Positions 8,180 to 17,268 of a DNA stretch of 64,000 bases are shown one piece after another. The notes beneath the pieces were generated by a model. That model saw only the letters and a list, made by a program, of their open reading frames with translations. It did not search any database and had not been told where the DNA came from. The position numbers and the translations under genes were made by a program. Within the stretch, counting starts at the first letter, position 1. Every line of letters begins with the position of its first letter. The stretch is from Prevotellaceae bacterium UBA6398 (GTDB taxonomy: Bacteria; Bacteroidota; Bacteroidia; Bacteroidales; Bacteroidaceae). The DNA lies in contig DJQA01000004.1 in NCBI GenBank assembly GCA_002437495.1, forward strand, positions 53,675 through 117,674. The letters run 5' to 3'.

Positions 8180-10225
8180 ATGGAAAAAATAAAAAAACTG
8201 TTTGCCTGCGTTGCAACAGTTGCCGTTTGCACAATGCTCGGCACTTTGTCAAGCTGCTCCGACAACATTGACAGCTCGAACCTCTACACTTTCAAAGGAG
8301 ACATGGTAACCGGATATCTTCAAAAAAGCGATAGTTTCCGGCTATACTCATACGTTTTGCGCAAGGTTAAACTGAGCACAAAGTCGAAATCTTCGTTTGC
8401 CGACCTTCTGTCGGCACGCGGTAACTACACCGTTTTCGCGCCAACCGACCAGGCCATGCACCATTTGCTCGATTCCATCTACAACCAAAAGGATTTTCCG
8501 ATAGAACAAGTGAGCGACTCGATTGCAGAGCGCATTGTTAGGTGCAGCATCCTTGACAGCAAGAACGGCGAAGCATACCGCATTGCCGACCTCAACGAGG
8601 GCACCATGCCAATAACCAACGCCGACGACCGTTACATGACAATACGCTTCGACACGGTAAACGGAAGGGCGGTTACCGTTATAAACAGCGACGCACGCGT
8701 GATTTCGCGCGACCACGAGCTTGAAAACGGATATGTACACGTGGTTGACCGCGTTGTGCTGCTGTCGAACGCCTACATAGCCAATATGATTGACAACGCC
8801 GCCAACGCCAGGATTTTCTCCATGCTGCTACAAAAAACCGGATGGGTGGCAAAGCTCTCGAAATACCGCGACGAGGAATACGAAAAGCGCAACCTGCCCG
8901 ACACATACACAAAACAATTCGATTGGGGCTATGACATTATACCCCAGCACAGATATTTCGGCTACACCGTGCTGCTTGAAACCGACAGCGTGTTCCATAC
9001 GAAATGGGGCATCGACATGCCCGTTGTGGAAGGCGGCGTTGTAGTGAACGAAGAGCAGATAATGCAACAAATAAAAAACAAGTGCGCCGAAGCATACCCC
9101 CAAGCCGGCGGCACGGAACTCACCGACACCACCAACGCCGTAAACGAGTTTGTGGCATATCATTTGCTGCCCGCCCGCATACCATACAACTGGCTCGTGG
9201 TACACCGCACCGAATACGGCTACTCATACAAGAACGCCACGCGCCTTTCAATAAACTGCGACAACTTTTGGGAAACCATGTCGCCCTCTCACCGCAGAAT
9301 GATTAAGATGACCGAAGGTCCGAGCACAGACGGAATACGCATAAACCGCTACTCATCATACGACCCCGACACATACACCGAAACACTCGTGGGGATACCC
9401 GGCATAAAGGTAAGGCAAAACAACGGCGACTACGACAACAACGCGCTCAACGGCTTCTACTATCCCATTGACGACATTTTGGTTTACGGCAGCGATGTGC
9501 CGGACAAAGTGCTAAACCAGCGCATACGTATGGACCTTTCAACATATTACCCGGAATTGGTAACCAACGGACTTTTCATAAAAGAGGGGCAGAACGGAAT
9601 ATTAATTCCCAACGGATATGTTGACTACCTTACGCTCAATGCCGAAGGAACACTATACCACTACCTTACGGGATATAACTGCGGATGGAACGACATGTAT
9701 TGCGATGAGCACAACATCACAGGGCAATATGACTTCACTTTACGATTGCCGCCGGTTCCGTTTGAGGGCTCATGGGAGGTGCGCCTTGTTTACTCCTATT
9801 CGGCAAACCGCGGCATGGCGCAGCTCTATTTCGGAACCGACAAAAACAACCTGCAAGCCGAAGGGCTTCCGATTGACGAGCGCATACAGGTTACCAGTCC
9901 TACTATAGGCTGGGCACTCTATGACGATGAAGACCCGGACCTCAACCGCGAGCGCGACCGCAATATGCGCAACCACGGCTATATGATGGGCTGCAAACAC
10001 GAAGGTCCGTCAACCGGTGGAGTTGTGAGCACCACGCTATACAATGTAACCGCCGAGCACCGTCTGCGTAAGATTTTCTACACGGGCAACCTATCTCCCG
10101 ACGAAACATACTACATACGTTTCAAGAGTGTGCTTGCAAACTCCTCGACAATGTTCGTGCTCGACTATGTTGAGTTTGCACCCAAAAACGTTTACAACGG
10201 ACTCACGCCCGAGGACGCTTGGTAA
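8180..10225 (+). CDS. Fasciclin-domain lipoprotein
   Basis: Surface or periplasmic lipoprotein of 681 residues. The lipobox ends at C26 (TLSSC). The first FAS1 domain spans about 44-195, with the conserved YTVFAPTDQAM motif and ENGYVHVVDRVV near its end; a second, more diverged FAS1-like region covers roughly 200-370. The C-terminal third (about 500-680) looks like a beta-sandwich. Such proteins in Bacteroidetes are often encoded with SusC/SusD operons, but none is present here. The adhesive role is known for fasciclin domains in general; for this protein it is inference. Confidence 0.85.
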   Translation: MEKIKKLFACVATVAVCTMLGTLSSCSDNIDSSNLYTFKGDMVTGYLQKSDSFRLYSYVLRKVKLSTKSKSSFADLLSARGNYTVFAPTDQAMHHLLDSIYNQKDFPIEQVSDSIAERIVRCSILDSKNGEAYRIADLNEGTMPITNADDRYMTIRFDTVNGRAVTVINSDARVISRDHELENGYVHVVDRVVLLSNAYIANMIDNAANARIFSMLLQKTGWVAKLSKYRDEEYEKRNLPDTYTKQFDWGYDIIPQHRYFGYTVLLETDSVFHTKWGIDMPVVEGGVVVNEEQIMQQIKNKCAEAYPQAGGTELTDTTNAVNEFVAYHLLPARIPYNWLVVHRTEYGYSYKNATRLSINCDNFWETMSPSHRRMIKMTEGPSTDGIRINRYSSYDPDTYTETLVGIPGIKVRQNNGDYDNNALNGFYYPIDDILVYGSDVPDKVLNQRIRMDLSTYYPELVTNGLFIKEGQNGILIPNGYVDYLTLNAEGTLYHYLTGYNCGWNDMYCDEHNITGQYDFTLRLPPVPFEGSWEVRLVYSYSANRGMAQLYFGTDKNNLQAEGLPIDERIQVTSPTIGWALYDDEDPDLNRERDRNMRNHGYMMGCKHEGPSTGGVVSTTLYNVTAEHRLRKIFYTGNLSPDETYYIRFKSVLANSSTMFVLDYVEFAPKNVYNGLTPEDAW

Positions 10226-10328
10226 AGTTTTTTATTTCCATAAGATAACAATTCGAATCCCTGCCGCACATCGCGCGGCGGGGATTTTTCACGCCATCCA
10301 ATCGTGCGTAATTCGGACGGAGGCATAC

Positions 10329-10351
10329 TGGGCGTATGCAATACTCCCCTG
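10329..10351 (+). repeat. Remnant of B repeat, copy B3
   Basis: Degenerate right end of a B element (GGGCGTATGCAATACTCCCC) joined by the usual linker with GCAAAACCAA to A3. The left half is not recognisable. Confidence 0.5.
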
Positions 10352-10380
10352 CAAATGGTGCAAAACCAATACCGCTGAAA

Positions 10381-10463
10381 CTGCATTTGATGTAAGAAAA
10401 ACTACATAGGACGTAGGAAAAAATATGTCTGATATAATCAAAACTACATCAGACCTTTTTTTT
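10381..10463 (+). repeat. Block A intergenic repeat, copy A3
   Basis: Ordered units TTTGATGTAAG, ATAGGACGTAGG, TCTGATATAATC and ACATCAGACC with a T-run. It lies after the fasciclin gene and could terminate it. Block C sequence (GGCAATATGTTGAAAAACAA) follows directly. Confidence 0.8.
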
Positions 10464-10703
10464 GCCAACCGGCAATATGTTGAAAAACAAATCATTATGC
10501 AAAACATTTATGGCAAAGACATTCTGTTGCAAATCAGCACATTACGCAATTTTGGGCGGTATCGGGGATTTTGCACCGGCGCTTGCCTAAACGCAAAGGC
10601 TTCCGCACCCGTCCATGTCCTCTTACAGAGCAAAAGCAAACCGCCGCCACTGTTTTTCACCCACAAACTTGGTCGTTTGGTGTCATAATGTTACTTTTGC
10701 ATC

Positions 10704-11750
10704 ATGAAGAATATTAACACCTCCGCCAATATACTCATCATTTATACAGGCGGCACGATAGGAATGATAGAAAACAGGCACACCGGTGCGCTGGAAAGCT
10801 ATGATTTCGCCCATGTGCGCCGGTGGATTCCCGAATTGGAGGATTTCGACTACAACATCCACTCCTACGCCTTCAACCCGCCCATAGACTCCAGCGACAT
10901 GGAGCCGTCAAACTGGCAGGCCATAGTTAAGGTGATAGCCGACAACTACGACAACTACGATGGCTTTGTTGTTCTTCACGGCACAGACACCATGTCGTAT
11001 ACCGCTTCGGCACTGAGTTTCATGCTTCAAGGGCTCACCAAGCCCGTGATACTTACAGGCTCCCAGCTTCCCATAAGCATGCTGCGCACCGATGGGCGCG
11101 AGAACCTGCTTACCTCCATCGAAATTGCCGCTGCGAAAGATGCCGAGGGAAACGCCATGGTGCCCGAAGTGTGCGTGTTTTTCGAAAACCGCCTGTTGCG
11201 CGGAAACCGCACCACCAAAATAAACGCCGAGGGCTTTAACGCGTTTCGCTCTTATAACTTCCCATGGCTGGCACACGCGGGAATTCACATAAAATACAAC
11301 ACGGCCGTGATACGCCGCCCGCCAAAGGACAACGTGTTCAAGCCCCACTATGTAATGGACAGCAATGTGGTTGTAATAACGCTTTTCCCCGGAATACGCC
11401 GCGAAATAATATCATCGATAGTTAACATTCCCGGACTGCGTGCCGTGGTTTTGCGCACGTATGGCTCGGGCAACGCCCCGCAAAAGAAATGGCTGATAGA
11501 ATTGCTGAAAGAGGCCGAGGCAAAGGGCATAATCGTGGTGAACGTTACGCAGTGCAGCGAAGGCTCGATAGAGATGAGCCGTTACCGCACAGGGCTACAG
11601 CTGCTCGAAACGGGGGTGGTGAACGGACACGACGCAACCGTGGAAAGCACAATAACCAAGCTGATGTTCCTCGTGGGGCACAACCTTTCGAACGATCGCA
11701 TACGCCGGCTTATGGACTGCGACCTGCGCGGGGAGATTACCGTAAGATAA
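10704..11750 (+). CDS. ansA: Type I (cytoplasmic) L-asparaginase
   Basis: Hydrolyses L-asparagine to aspartate and ammonia. The 348-residue protein carries both asparaginase signatures: TGGTIGM at 15-21 with the nucleophilic threonine, and LHGTDTMSYTASALSF at 91-106. There is no signal peptide, which fits the type I cytoplasmic enzyme. A TACTTTTG box ends 5 nt before the ATG, so the transcript may have almost no 5' leader. It is a single gene, 150 nt upstream of the GH3 gene on the same strand. Confidence 0.93.
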   Translation: MKNINTSANILIIYTGGTIGMIENRHTGALESYDFAHVRRWIPELEDFDYNIHSYAFNPPIDSSDMEPSNWQAIVKVIADNYDNYDGFVVLHGTDTMSYTASALSFMLQGLTKPVILTGSQLPISMLRTDGRENLLTSIEIAAAKDAEGNAMVPEVCVFFENRLLRGNRTTKINAEGFNAFRSYNFPWLAHAGIHIKYNTAVIRRPPKDNVFKPHYVMDSNVVVITLFPGIRREIISSIVNIPGLRAVVLRTYGSGNAPQKKWLIELLKEAEAKGIIVVNVTQCSEGSIEMSRYRTGLQLLETGVVNGHDATVESTITKLMFLVGHNLSNDRIRRLMDCDLRGEITVR

Positions 11751-11861
11751 CCATAACGTCGGAGTATAGACGCAGACGGTTGGGCATGCTTGCCGCACCC
11801 TGCCGCTTTGGTAATGTAAAGTTGGTTGAACCATAATGTTTTTCGCTTGCAAACAAATTGC

Positions 11862-11869
11862 TAACTTTG
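11862..11869 (+). promoter_or_regulatory. -7 box before the GH3 gene
   Basis: TAACTTTG, an exact Bacteroidetes -7 box, 32 nt before the ATG at 11901. The -33 element is not a clean TTTG. Confidence 0.5.
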
Positions 11870-11900
11870 CTTGCGAAATACATATCAAACAATAAATAAA

Positions 11901-14195
11901 ATGAAATATAGAATTCTTACAATCATTGCTTTCTGCGCCCTTGCAATGACCGCATCGTTCGCATCGAGTGGGAAAGGAAAGAAAATCAAGGTGCCGAAAG
12001 ACAGGTTTATAACCGAACTGATGGGCAAAATGACCCTTGACGAGAAAATCGGGCAGCTTGTGCTACCCGACGGACACGAGGCAGACACGGGCGTGTCGGA
12101 AAAGACCGACATTTACGGCGACATCAAGAAAGGTTTGGTGGGCTCGGTGTTGAATGTGAACAACCCTAAGGCAATTCGCGAGCTCCAGAAAGTGGCAGTG
12201 AAGGAATCGCGCCTTGGAATACCCCTTCTCGTAGGGCTTGACGTAATCCACGGTTTTCGCACAATATTCCCCATTCCCCTTGCACAGTCGTGTTCGTGGG
12301 ATACAACGCTTGTGCGCAAGGCAGCCCGCATCGCGGCAATCGAGGCATCGGCATACGGCATAAACTGGACATATTCGCCTATGGTTGACGTGGCCCACGA
12401 TGCGCGCTGGGGCAGAATAGCCGAGGGCAACGGCGAAGACCCGTTCCTCAGTGCCTGCATGGCGAAGTCGCTTGTTTACGGCTATCAGGAGGACATGAAA
12501 AAGAACACAAACATTGCCGCTTGTCTTAAGCATTATGGTCTTTACGGCGCGGTGGAATCGGGACTCGACTACAATTTCGTCGACATGAGCCGCATAAGGA
12601 TGCTGAATGAATATATGCTTCCCTATCAGGCTGCCGTCGAGGCGGGAGTAAAGAGCGTAATGTCGTCGTTCAACGTAATCGACTTCATGCCTGCATCGGG
12701 CAACAAATGGCTCATTGACGATTTGCTGCGCAAAAAATGGGGCTTCAAAGGGTTCACCGTTACCGACTACAATGGAATAGCCGAAATGACCTCGCATGGA
12801 ATAGACAAACAGGAACGCTGCGCCGAACTTGCCGCAAAGGCGGGCATCGACATCGACATGTGCTCGCAGGCGTACCATAAATATCTGCGCAAGCTGGTGA
12901 ACGATGGCAAAGTGAGCGAAGAAACCATAAACGCCATGTGTCGCCGCGTGCTCGAGGCCAAGTGGGATCTCGGTTTGTTTGAGGATGCAAACCGCGGACA
13001 CTCCGAAAAGGAAGTTACCACAGCCGTGCGCAAAAAAGAATACATAGATGTTGCACGCCAATTGGCGGGCGAAAGCATAGTGTTGCTGAAGAACGAGGGC
13101 AACATTCTGCCGCTCAAAAAGCAGGGTAAGATTGCCGTTGTTGGTCCTTTGGGAAAATCGGGACATAACCTATACGGCTGCTGGACGGGCAACGGTTCGT
13201 CGCAGCCAAACCTCGGCATTTTTGATGCCATAAAAGAAGCCGTGGGCAACAACGGCGAAGTGGTTTACGCCCGAGGAAGCAATGTTTTCGCCAACCCCGA
13301 CTACGAGATCGCCGGACAGATAAAAAGCGGAGACGTTGGGCGCGACCCTCGCTCTGCAGAGGACATGGTGAAAGAAGCCGTTGAAGTGGCGAAAAACAGC
13401 GATGTTGTGATTGCAGCGCTTGGCGAGCTTGGCGAAATGACCGGTGAAAGCATGAGCCGCGCAGACCTTGAAATGCCGGATGTGCAGCGTGAACTTTTAA
13501 AGGCACTCCTTAAAACAGGAAAACCGGTGGTGCTGCTTTACCTCACAGGCCGCCCCGTGGCCATGCGTTGGGAAAAGGCAAATGCTCCTGTAATTGTGGA
13601 AACATGGTATGGCGGCACAGAAGCCGCACACGCAATTGCAGATGTTGTGTTTGGCGACCGCAATCCGAGCGGAAAGCTCACAACCACATTCCCGCAGGTT
13701 ACGGGGCAGTTGCCGCTGACATATGCCCGCTACCGGGGCGGACGTCCGGTTGACCCTAACTCGAAGTTCATAAAATTCGCCCAAAACTACATGGACGTAA
13801 CCATGGCGCCGGCATATCCCTTTGGTTACGGAATAAGCTACACCACATACAAATACGGAAAGCTGGCGCTTAGCGCAAGCTCAATGGGCAAAGATGGCAA
13901 AGTAAAAGCATCTCTCACCGTTACAAACACCGGAAACCGCGCCGGAGACGAGGTTGTGCAGCTTTACATACACGACATCGCCGCATCGATAGTGCGTCCC
14001 GTAAAGGAACTGAAAGGCTTTAAGCGGGTGCATTTGGAAGCCGGCGAGAGCAAAACCGTGGAGTTTGAAATAAGCGAGCCCATGCTTAAATTTTATAACG
14101 CAGACCTGCAATTCGTTAGCGAACCGGGAGACTTTGAAATAATGGTCGGACCGAACAGCAGCGATGTGCAGTCGGTAAAGCTGACGCTTAACTGA
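11901..14195 (+). CDS. bglX: GH3 beta-glucosidase, BglX-like
   Basis: Periplasmic beta-glucosidase-type enzyme of 764 residues. After a signal peptide (about 1-22, ending ASFAS) come the GH3 N-terminal barrel (about 35-370), the C-terminal domain (about 405-640) and a fibronectin III-like domain (about 690-760). The catalytic nucleophile is D289 in GFTVTDYNGI; KHYG (about 210-213) is the substrate-binding KH motif. The start at 11901 is chosen over an ATG 30 nt upstream because it begins the signal peptide and follows an A-rich leader. The substrate (beta-glucosides or xylosides) cannot be settled from sequence. Confidence 0.92.
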   Translation: MKYRILTIIAFCALAMTASFASSGKGKKIKVPKDRFITELMGKMTLDEKIGQLVLPDGHEADTGVSEKTDIYGDIKKGLVGSVLNVNNPKAIRELQKVAVKESRLGIPLLVGLDVIHGFRTIFPIPLAQSCSWDTTLVRKAARIAAIEASAYGINWTYSPMVDVAHDARWGRIAEGNGEDPFLSACMAKSLVYGYQEDMKKNTNIAACLKHYGLYGAVESGLDYNFVDMSRIRMLNEYMLPYQAAVEAGVKSVMSSFNVIDFMPASGNKWLIDDLLRKKWGFKGFTVTDYNGIAEMTSHGIDKQERCAELAAKAGIDIDMCSQAYHKYLRKLVNDGKVSEETINAMCRRVLEAKWDLGLFEDANRGHSEKEVTTAVRKKEYIDVARQLAGESIVLLKNEGNILPLKKQGKIAVVGPLGKSGHNLYGCWTGNGSSQPNLGIFDAIKEAVGNNGEVVYARGSNVFANPDYEIAGQIKSGDVGRDPRSAEDMVKEAVEVAKNSDVVIAALGELGEMTGESMSRADLEMPDVQRELLKALLKTGKPVVLLYLTGRPVAMRWEKANAPVIVETWYGGTEAAHAIADVVFGDRNPSGKLTTTFPQVTGQLPLTYARYRGGRPVDPNSKFIKFAQNYMDVTMAPAYPFGYGISYTTYKYGKLALSASSMGKDGKVKASLTVTNTGNRAGDEVVQLYIHDIAASIVRPVKELKGFKRVHLEAGESKTVEFEISEPMLKFYNADLQFVSEPGDFEIMVGPNSSDVQSVKLTLN

Positions 14196-14220
14196 CCAAA
14201 ATAGCAGTAGATTTTTACCG

Positions 14221-14254
14221 AGGAGGGGACGTGCCGTTCGGCATGCCCCTTCCT
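14221..14254 (+). terminator. Hairpin after the GH3 gene
   Basis: Inverted repeat GGGGACGTGCCG/CGGCATGCCCC with a 2 nt loop and one bulged A, 25 nt after the stop codon. No T-run follows, so termination here is likely but not certain. Confidence 0.45.
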
Positions 14255-14424
14255 TAAATTATGTGCAGGGCATGGAAATATCCCGGCAGATACAATTCTG
14301 GATGCAGGTGCTTGTACGACCTCTTGAAAAGAAAACCAAAGAGATGCGGCTTTTTACAATGACTCGTTGAAGCGGAACTTTTAACGGACGGCAGAATATA
14401 GACACAATGGGAAATACCATAAAC

Positions 14425-15480
14425 ATGAAATACGTATTAGTTGACTTGACACACTATCAGGAAAAGAGCGGATTTGGGGAAATCGCCAACAACATGGCGG
14501 AATATCTAAAGGCCGGCATCATTGACGATGTTCATTTCACTGTACTTATGAAAGAAAAGTACAGGGGAGTTTTAGGAGATGCCGTCGATTACGTTACTTC
14601 TAAGCACATTGACAAAGACCTTAAAGCTTTAGGACACAAAATAGATTTATGGCACACCACAGACCAGCTGTTCAAAGCCCGTCGACATGCAAAAGGCATG
14701 ATAAATATTCTCACGGTACATGACTTGAACTTCCTTCACGAAAAGAAAGGCATACACCGCATAAAAAATTTGCTTAGACTCAGGTGGGCGGTTAAACGTT
14801 CGGATTGCGTCACTGTAATCTCCGAATATGTGAAACAAGATTTGCTCAAACACGTGAATGTCGGCAATAAGCCGCTTAGAGTTATCTACAACGGAATACA
14901 AGATACCACAAATAAAGCGCAAAAACAGCCTGGTTTCGTAAACGTAAACGACAAATTCTTTTTTACGATAGGACAAATCCGGAAGAAAAAGAATTTTCAC
15001 ACACTAATACCTGTGATGAAATACTTTCCCGAATACAAACTGTTTATATGCGGGAAGGGACGCACAAATTACTTCGAAGAACTGAAAAAAACAAAAGAAC
15101 ATTTTCATGCAGACAATGTTGTCATTGCAGGTGAAATAACCGAAGAAGAACGTAACTGGATGTATGCCCATAGCGAAGCTTTTTTGTTTCCAAGTAGGTT
15201 GGAAGGATTTGGACTTCCCGTTCTTGAAGCCATGCGCTATAATTGCAAGGTATTCTCTTCCCGATGTACCAGCCTACCCGAAATCTGCAAGAACCACGCA
15301 ACCTACTTTGACTCATTCGAGCCGGAGAAAATGGCAGACACAATAAAAGAAGGATTGGCAGGCTGGGACAAGAATGGGAAGAAAGCACTTGCTGCGAAAG
15401 AATATTCCATGACCTACAATTACGATAAATACATGAAACAATACCTTGACTTGTATAAAGAGTTGCTCCATTGCGAGTAG
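14425..15480 (+). CDS. GT4-type glycosyltransferase
   Basis: Transfers a sugar from a nucleotide-sugar donor, probably in cell-surface polysaccharide or glycolipid synthesis. The 351-residue protein shows a GT-B fold: N-terminal acceptor half with a Rossmann start (MKYVLVDLTH), and a C-terminal GT4 half with the donor-site pattern SRLEGFGLPVLEAM containing the EX7E glutamates. An upstream in-frame ATG at 14407 would add six residues (MGNTIN); I prefer the one that opens the first beta strand. No polysaccharide cluster surrounds it. Confidence 0.88.
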   Translation: MKYVLVDLTHYQEKSGFGEIANNMAEYLKAGIIDDVHFTVLMKEKYRGVLGDAVDYVTSKHIDKDLKALGHKIDLWHTTDQLFKARRHAKGMINILTVHDLNFLHEKKGIHRIKNLLRLRWAVKRSDCVTVISEYVKQDLLKHVNVGNKPLRVIYNGIQDTTNKAQKQPGFVNVNDKFFFTIGQIRKKKNFHTLIPVMKYFPEYKLFICGKGRTNYFEELKKTKEHFHADNVVIAGEITEEERNWMYAHSEAFLFPSRLEGFGLPVLEAMRYNCKVFSSRCTSLPEICKNHATYFDSFEPEKMADTIKEGLAGWDKNGKKALAAKEYSMTYNYDKYMKQYLDLYKELLHCE

Positions 15481-15535
15481 CGCGAACCTCAAGCCGCTGA
15501 TTTATTCCTAAGCTTCTTGCAAAGCTTGCAGCATT

Positions 15536-15610
15536 CTACATAGGAAAAACCATGTCCTATGTAGGAAAAATTATGTCTGATGTAATTCAAATTATGTCAG
15601 ACCTTTTTTT
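15536..15610 (+). repeat. Block A intergenic repeat, copy A4
   Basis: Units CTACATAGGAAAAACC, ATGTCCTATGTAGG and TCTGATGTAATTCAAATT, then GTCAGACC and a T-run. It follows the glycosyltransferase gene and is a plausible terminator. The remaining 480 bp up to the HU gene contain no convincing gene, only short overlapping frames. Confidence 0.8.
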
Positions 15611-15998
15611 ACGGTTGCAGTATGTTGTTTTCCAGAAAGTTACGAAGAAATGGGTATTTAAGGCTAAATTTTTGGATTCCGGTGTGTTGCGCGGTTTTGG
15701 CGGCATTCGCCGCCTCGTAGGGAATTTGCTGGGGATTTGAAGTGGTGCGGGGGACGGTCGCATGGCAGGTGTTTGCTGCTTCTTCGGTAGTAAGCCTGTC
15801 GGATATATGCGGCGGAACGCGCAAAACAGGCCTGTATTTTCCCGAATTGGGTAATAAGAAGAATGTGCTGAGATTGGGCGATATTTTTTTTGCGGAAACA
15901 ATGAAACACACTGTATATATGACGGTTGTGGAGCAGTGAAAATGCGTGATTTAGCAGGCTTTGGCTTCGCAGGGCTTCAGACGGTTTGGGGGCGGCCG

Positions 15999-16006
15999 TA
16001 TATTTG
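15999..16006 (+). promoter_or_regulatory. -7 box for the HU-like gene
   Basis: TATATTTG fits TAnnTTTG, about 90 nt before the HU-like ATG. No correctly spaced TTTG was found. Confidence 0.35.
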
Positions 16007-16096
16007 CATCGTCAACGTTGATACACGAGCCGCATGACGCAGCAGGGCCTCTCACGGCGAGTGAAACCAAAAACTAACCAACCAAAACAAATTACC

Positions 16097-16528
16097 ATGA
16101 TTTATTACAATGTAATCAAGCGCAAGAACCCCAAGGATGGAACCGAGAAATTCTACGCACAAGTCAAGAACAACTCATATCTTACCCTTGAGCAGATAGC
16201 CGCAAACATCAGCCGCGAGTGCACCGTAACCGTGCACGACGTGAAAGCGGTACTCTCCTCGCTTCAAGAACAGATAATCCTTTCGCTACAGGACGGCAAG
16301 AGTGTAAGGTTCGGCGACCTCGGGTCTTTCCGTGCAACGCTGAAGTCGAAGGGCGCGGATAACAAGGACGACTTCCAAAAGAGCAACATTTCCCAAGTAA
16401 GGGTGCGCTTTACCAAGAGTGCCGCAATGCGTTCCGCATTCGCAATAACCAACAAAGACGTGAAGCTCGTGAATATTGACAACGCAGACGGGGGCAATGG
16501 CGGAAGCCAGGTTGAACCCAGCAACTGA
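16097..16528 (+). CDS. HU-like DNA-binding protein, Bacteroidetes type
   Basis: Small DNA-binding, nucleoid-associated-type protein of 143 residues. The HU/IHF core is visible in LTLEQIAANISRECTVTVHDVKAVLSSLQEQI and the beta-arm region SVRFGDLGSFRATLKSKGA, followed by a polar tail. These longer HU proteins are typical of Bacteroidetes. The start MIYYNVIKRKN is the family start; the longer frame has no counterpart. A terminator and a smalltalk gene follow at once, the usual arrangement for this gene. Confidence 0.9.
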   Translation: MIYYNVIKRKNPKDGTEKFYAQVKNNSYLTLEQIAANISRECTVTVHDVKAVLSSLQEQIILSLQDGKSVRFGDLGSFRATLKSKGADNKDDFQKSNISQVRVRFTKSAAMRSAFAITNKDVKLVNIDNADGGNGGSQVEPSN

Positions 16529-16541
16529 AACTTTGATTGAA

Positions 16542-16579
16542 AAAGAACCCGCCTTGCAATCGGGTAGGGCGGGTTTTTT
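16542..16579 (+). terminator. Terminator between HU-like gene and smalltalk
   Basis: Stem AACCCGCC/GGCGGGTT around TTGCAATCGGGTAG, then a T-run (TTTTT). It lies after the HU-like stop and before the smalltalk start. Confidence 0.75.
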
Positions 16580-16608
16580 AAGAACATTGAAAACAGAAAA
16601 CAAAAATC

Positions 16609-16707
16609 ATGACAGAACAAAGCAGAAAAATCATAGCAATAGTAATCAGAGTGTTGAAAGCGATGCTTGCCGCATTGTCAGGCACGTTTGGCAGCAATTC
16701 GAAATAG
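16609..16707 (+). CDS. Smalltalk protein (32 aa)
   Basis: Very short gene beginning ATGACAGAACAA and ending TAG, encoding MTEQSRKIIAIVIRVLKAML and a small Ala/Ser-rich tail. The length, a charged N-terminus then one hydrophobic helix, and the place directly after an HU-like gene match the smalltalk family of Bacteroidetes, whose function is unknown. It sits between two terminator hairpins. In other genomes an N-acetylmuramoyl-L-alanine amidase often follows; here rpsU does. Confidence 0.75.
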   Translation: MTEQSRKIIAIVIRVLKAMLAALSGTFGSNSK

Positions 16708-16727
16708 AAGAAGGAATACATTAGAGA

Positions 16728-16769
16728 AGAAAGAACCCGAATGCAAATTTCGGGTTCTTTCTTTTTGTT
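16728..16769 (+). terminator. Terminator after smalltalk
   Basis: Stem AAAGAACCCGAA/TTCGGGTTCTTT with a short loop, followed by CTTTTTGTT. Confidence 0.8.
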
Positions 16770-16839
16770 GCGCAGGCGGCTTTGCAACAGGGGTTGGACG
16801 GGAAAATATGGGAAAGCGTTAAAAAAAAGGCTCTAAATT

Positions 16840-16870
16840 TTTGCATATCACAAAAGTATGACTAATTTTG
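16840..16870 (+). promoter_or_regulatory. Promoter of rpsU
   Basis: TTTG at 16840-16843 and TAATTTTG at 16863-16870, separated by 19 nt: an exact Bacteroidetes primary-sigma promoter. The expected start of transcription is near 16876. Confidence 0.8.
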
Positions 16871-16956
16871 CAGCCGTAAAAATTGGCAAGGAAGCTCATA
16901 ATGCTTCCGCAGAGTCATTGGATAAGAATATAATAAACTAATAATAAATTAAAAAC

Positions 16957-17151
16957 ATGATTATAGTACCCGTAAAAGAAGGCGAAAACATCGAAAGGGC
17001 TTTGAAGAAATTCAAGCGTAAATTTGAAAAAACCGGCGTGGTGAAGGAATTGCGCAGCCGCCAGCAGTTTAACAAGCCTTCAGTAGTTCGCCGTTTGAAA
17101 AAAGAGCACGCAGTTTATATACAAAAGCTCAATTGCGAAAAGGAGGGATAA
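16957..17151 (+). CDS. rpsU: 30S ribosomal protein S21
   Basis: Small-subunit protein of 64 residues: MIIVPVKEGENIERALKKFKRKFEKTG is the bS21 signature, and the basic C-terminus contacts rRNA near the anti-Shine-Dalgarno region. In Bacteroidetes bS21 helps sequester the 16S tail, in line with their weak use of Shine-Dalgarno sites. It has its own promoter and two hairpins downstream before xerC. Confidence 0.95.
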   Translation: MIIVPVKEGENIERALKKFKRKFEKTGVVKELRSRQQFNKPSVVRRLKKEHAVYIQKLNCEKEG

Positions 17152-17160
17152 TCCCACGCT

Positions 17161-17181
17161 TTCTTATATAATATATAAGAA
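17161..17181. repeat. AT-rich perfect palindrome
   Basis: TTCTTATATA and its exact inverse TATATAAGAA around a single A, just after rpsU. It could be a weak hairpin or a protein site. Confidence 0.5.
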
Positions 17182-17187
17182 GAAATA

Positions 17188-17219
17188 AATTCCCGAAGAT
17201 GTTTGCGTCTTCGGGAATT
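17188..17219 (+). terminator. Hairpin after rpsU
   Basis: Twelve-base perfect stem AATTCCCGAAGA/TCTTCGGGAATT with an 8 nt loop. No long T-run follows; read-through into xerC is possible. Confidence 0.6.
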
Positions 17220-17268
17220 ATTGTCTAAATTCGTTGCGTGAACCAATACAACAGGAGTGGCGAAATTT

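Noticed and set aside
15587..15939. Several overlapping ORFs of 65-104 codons between the glycosyltransferase and the HU-like gene
   Set aside because: They overlap on both strands in different frames, have no recognisable motif, and partly read the A4 repeat.
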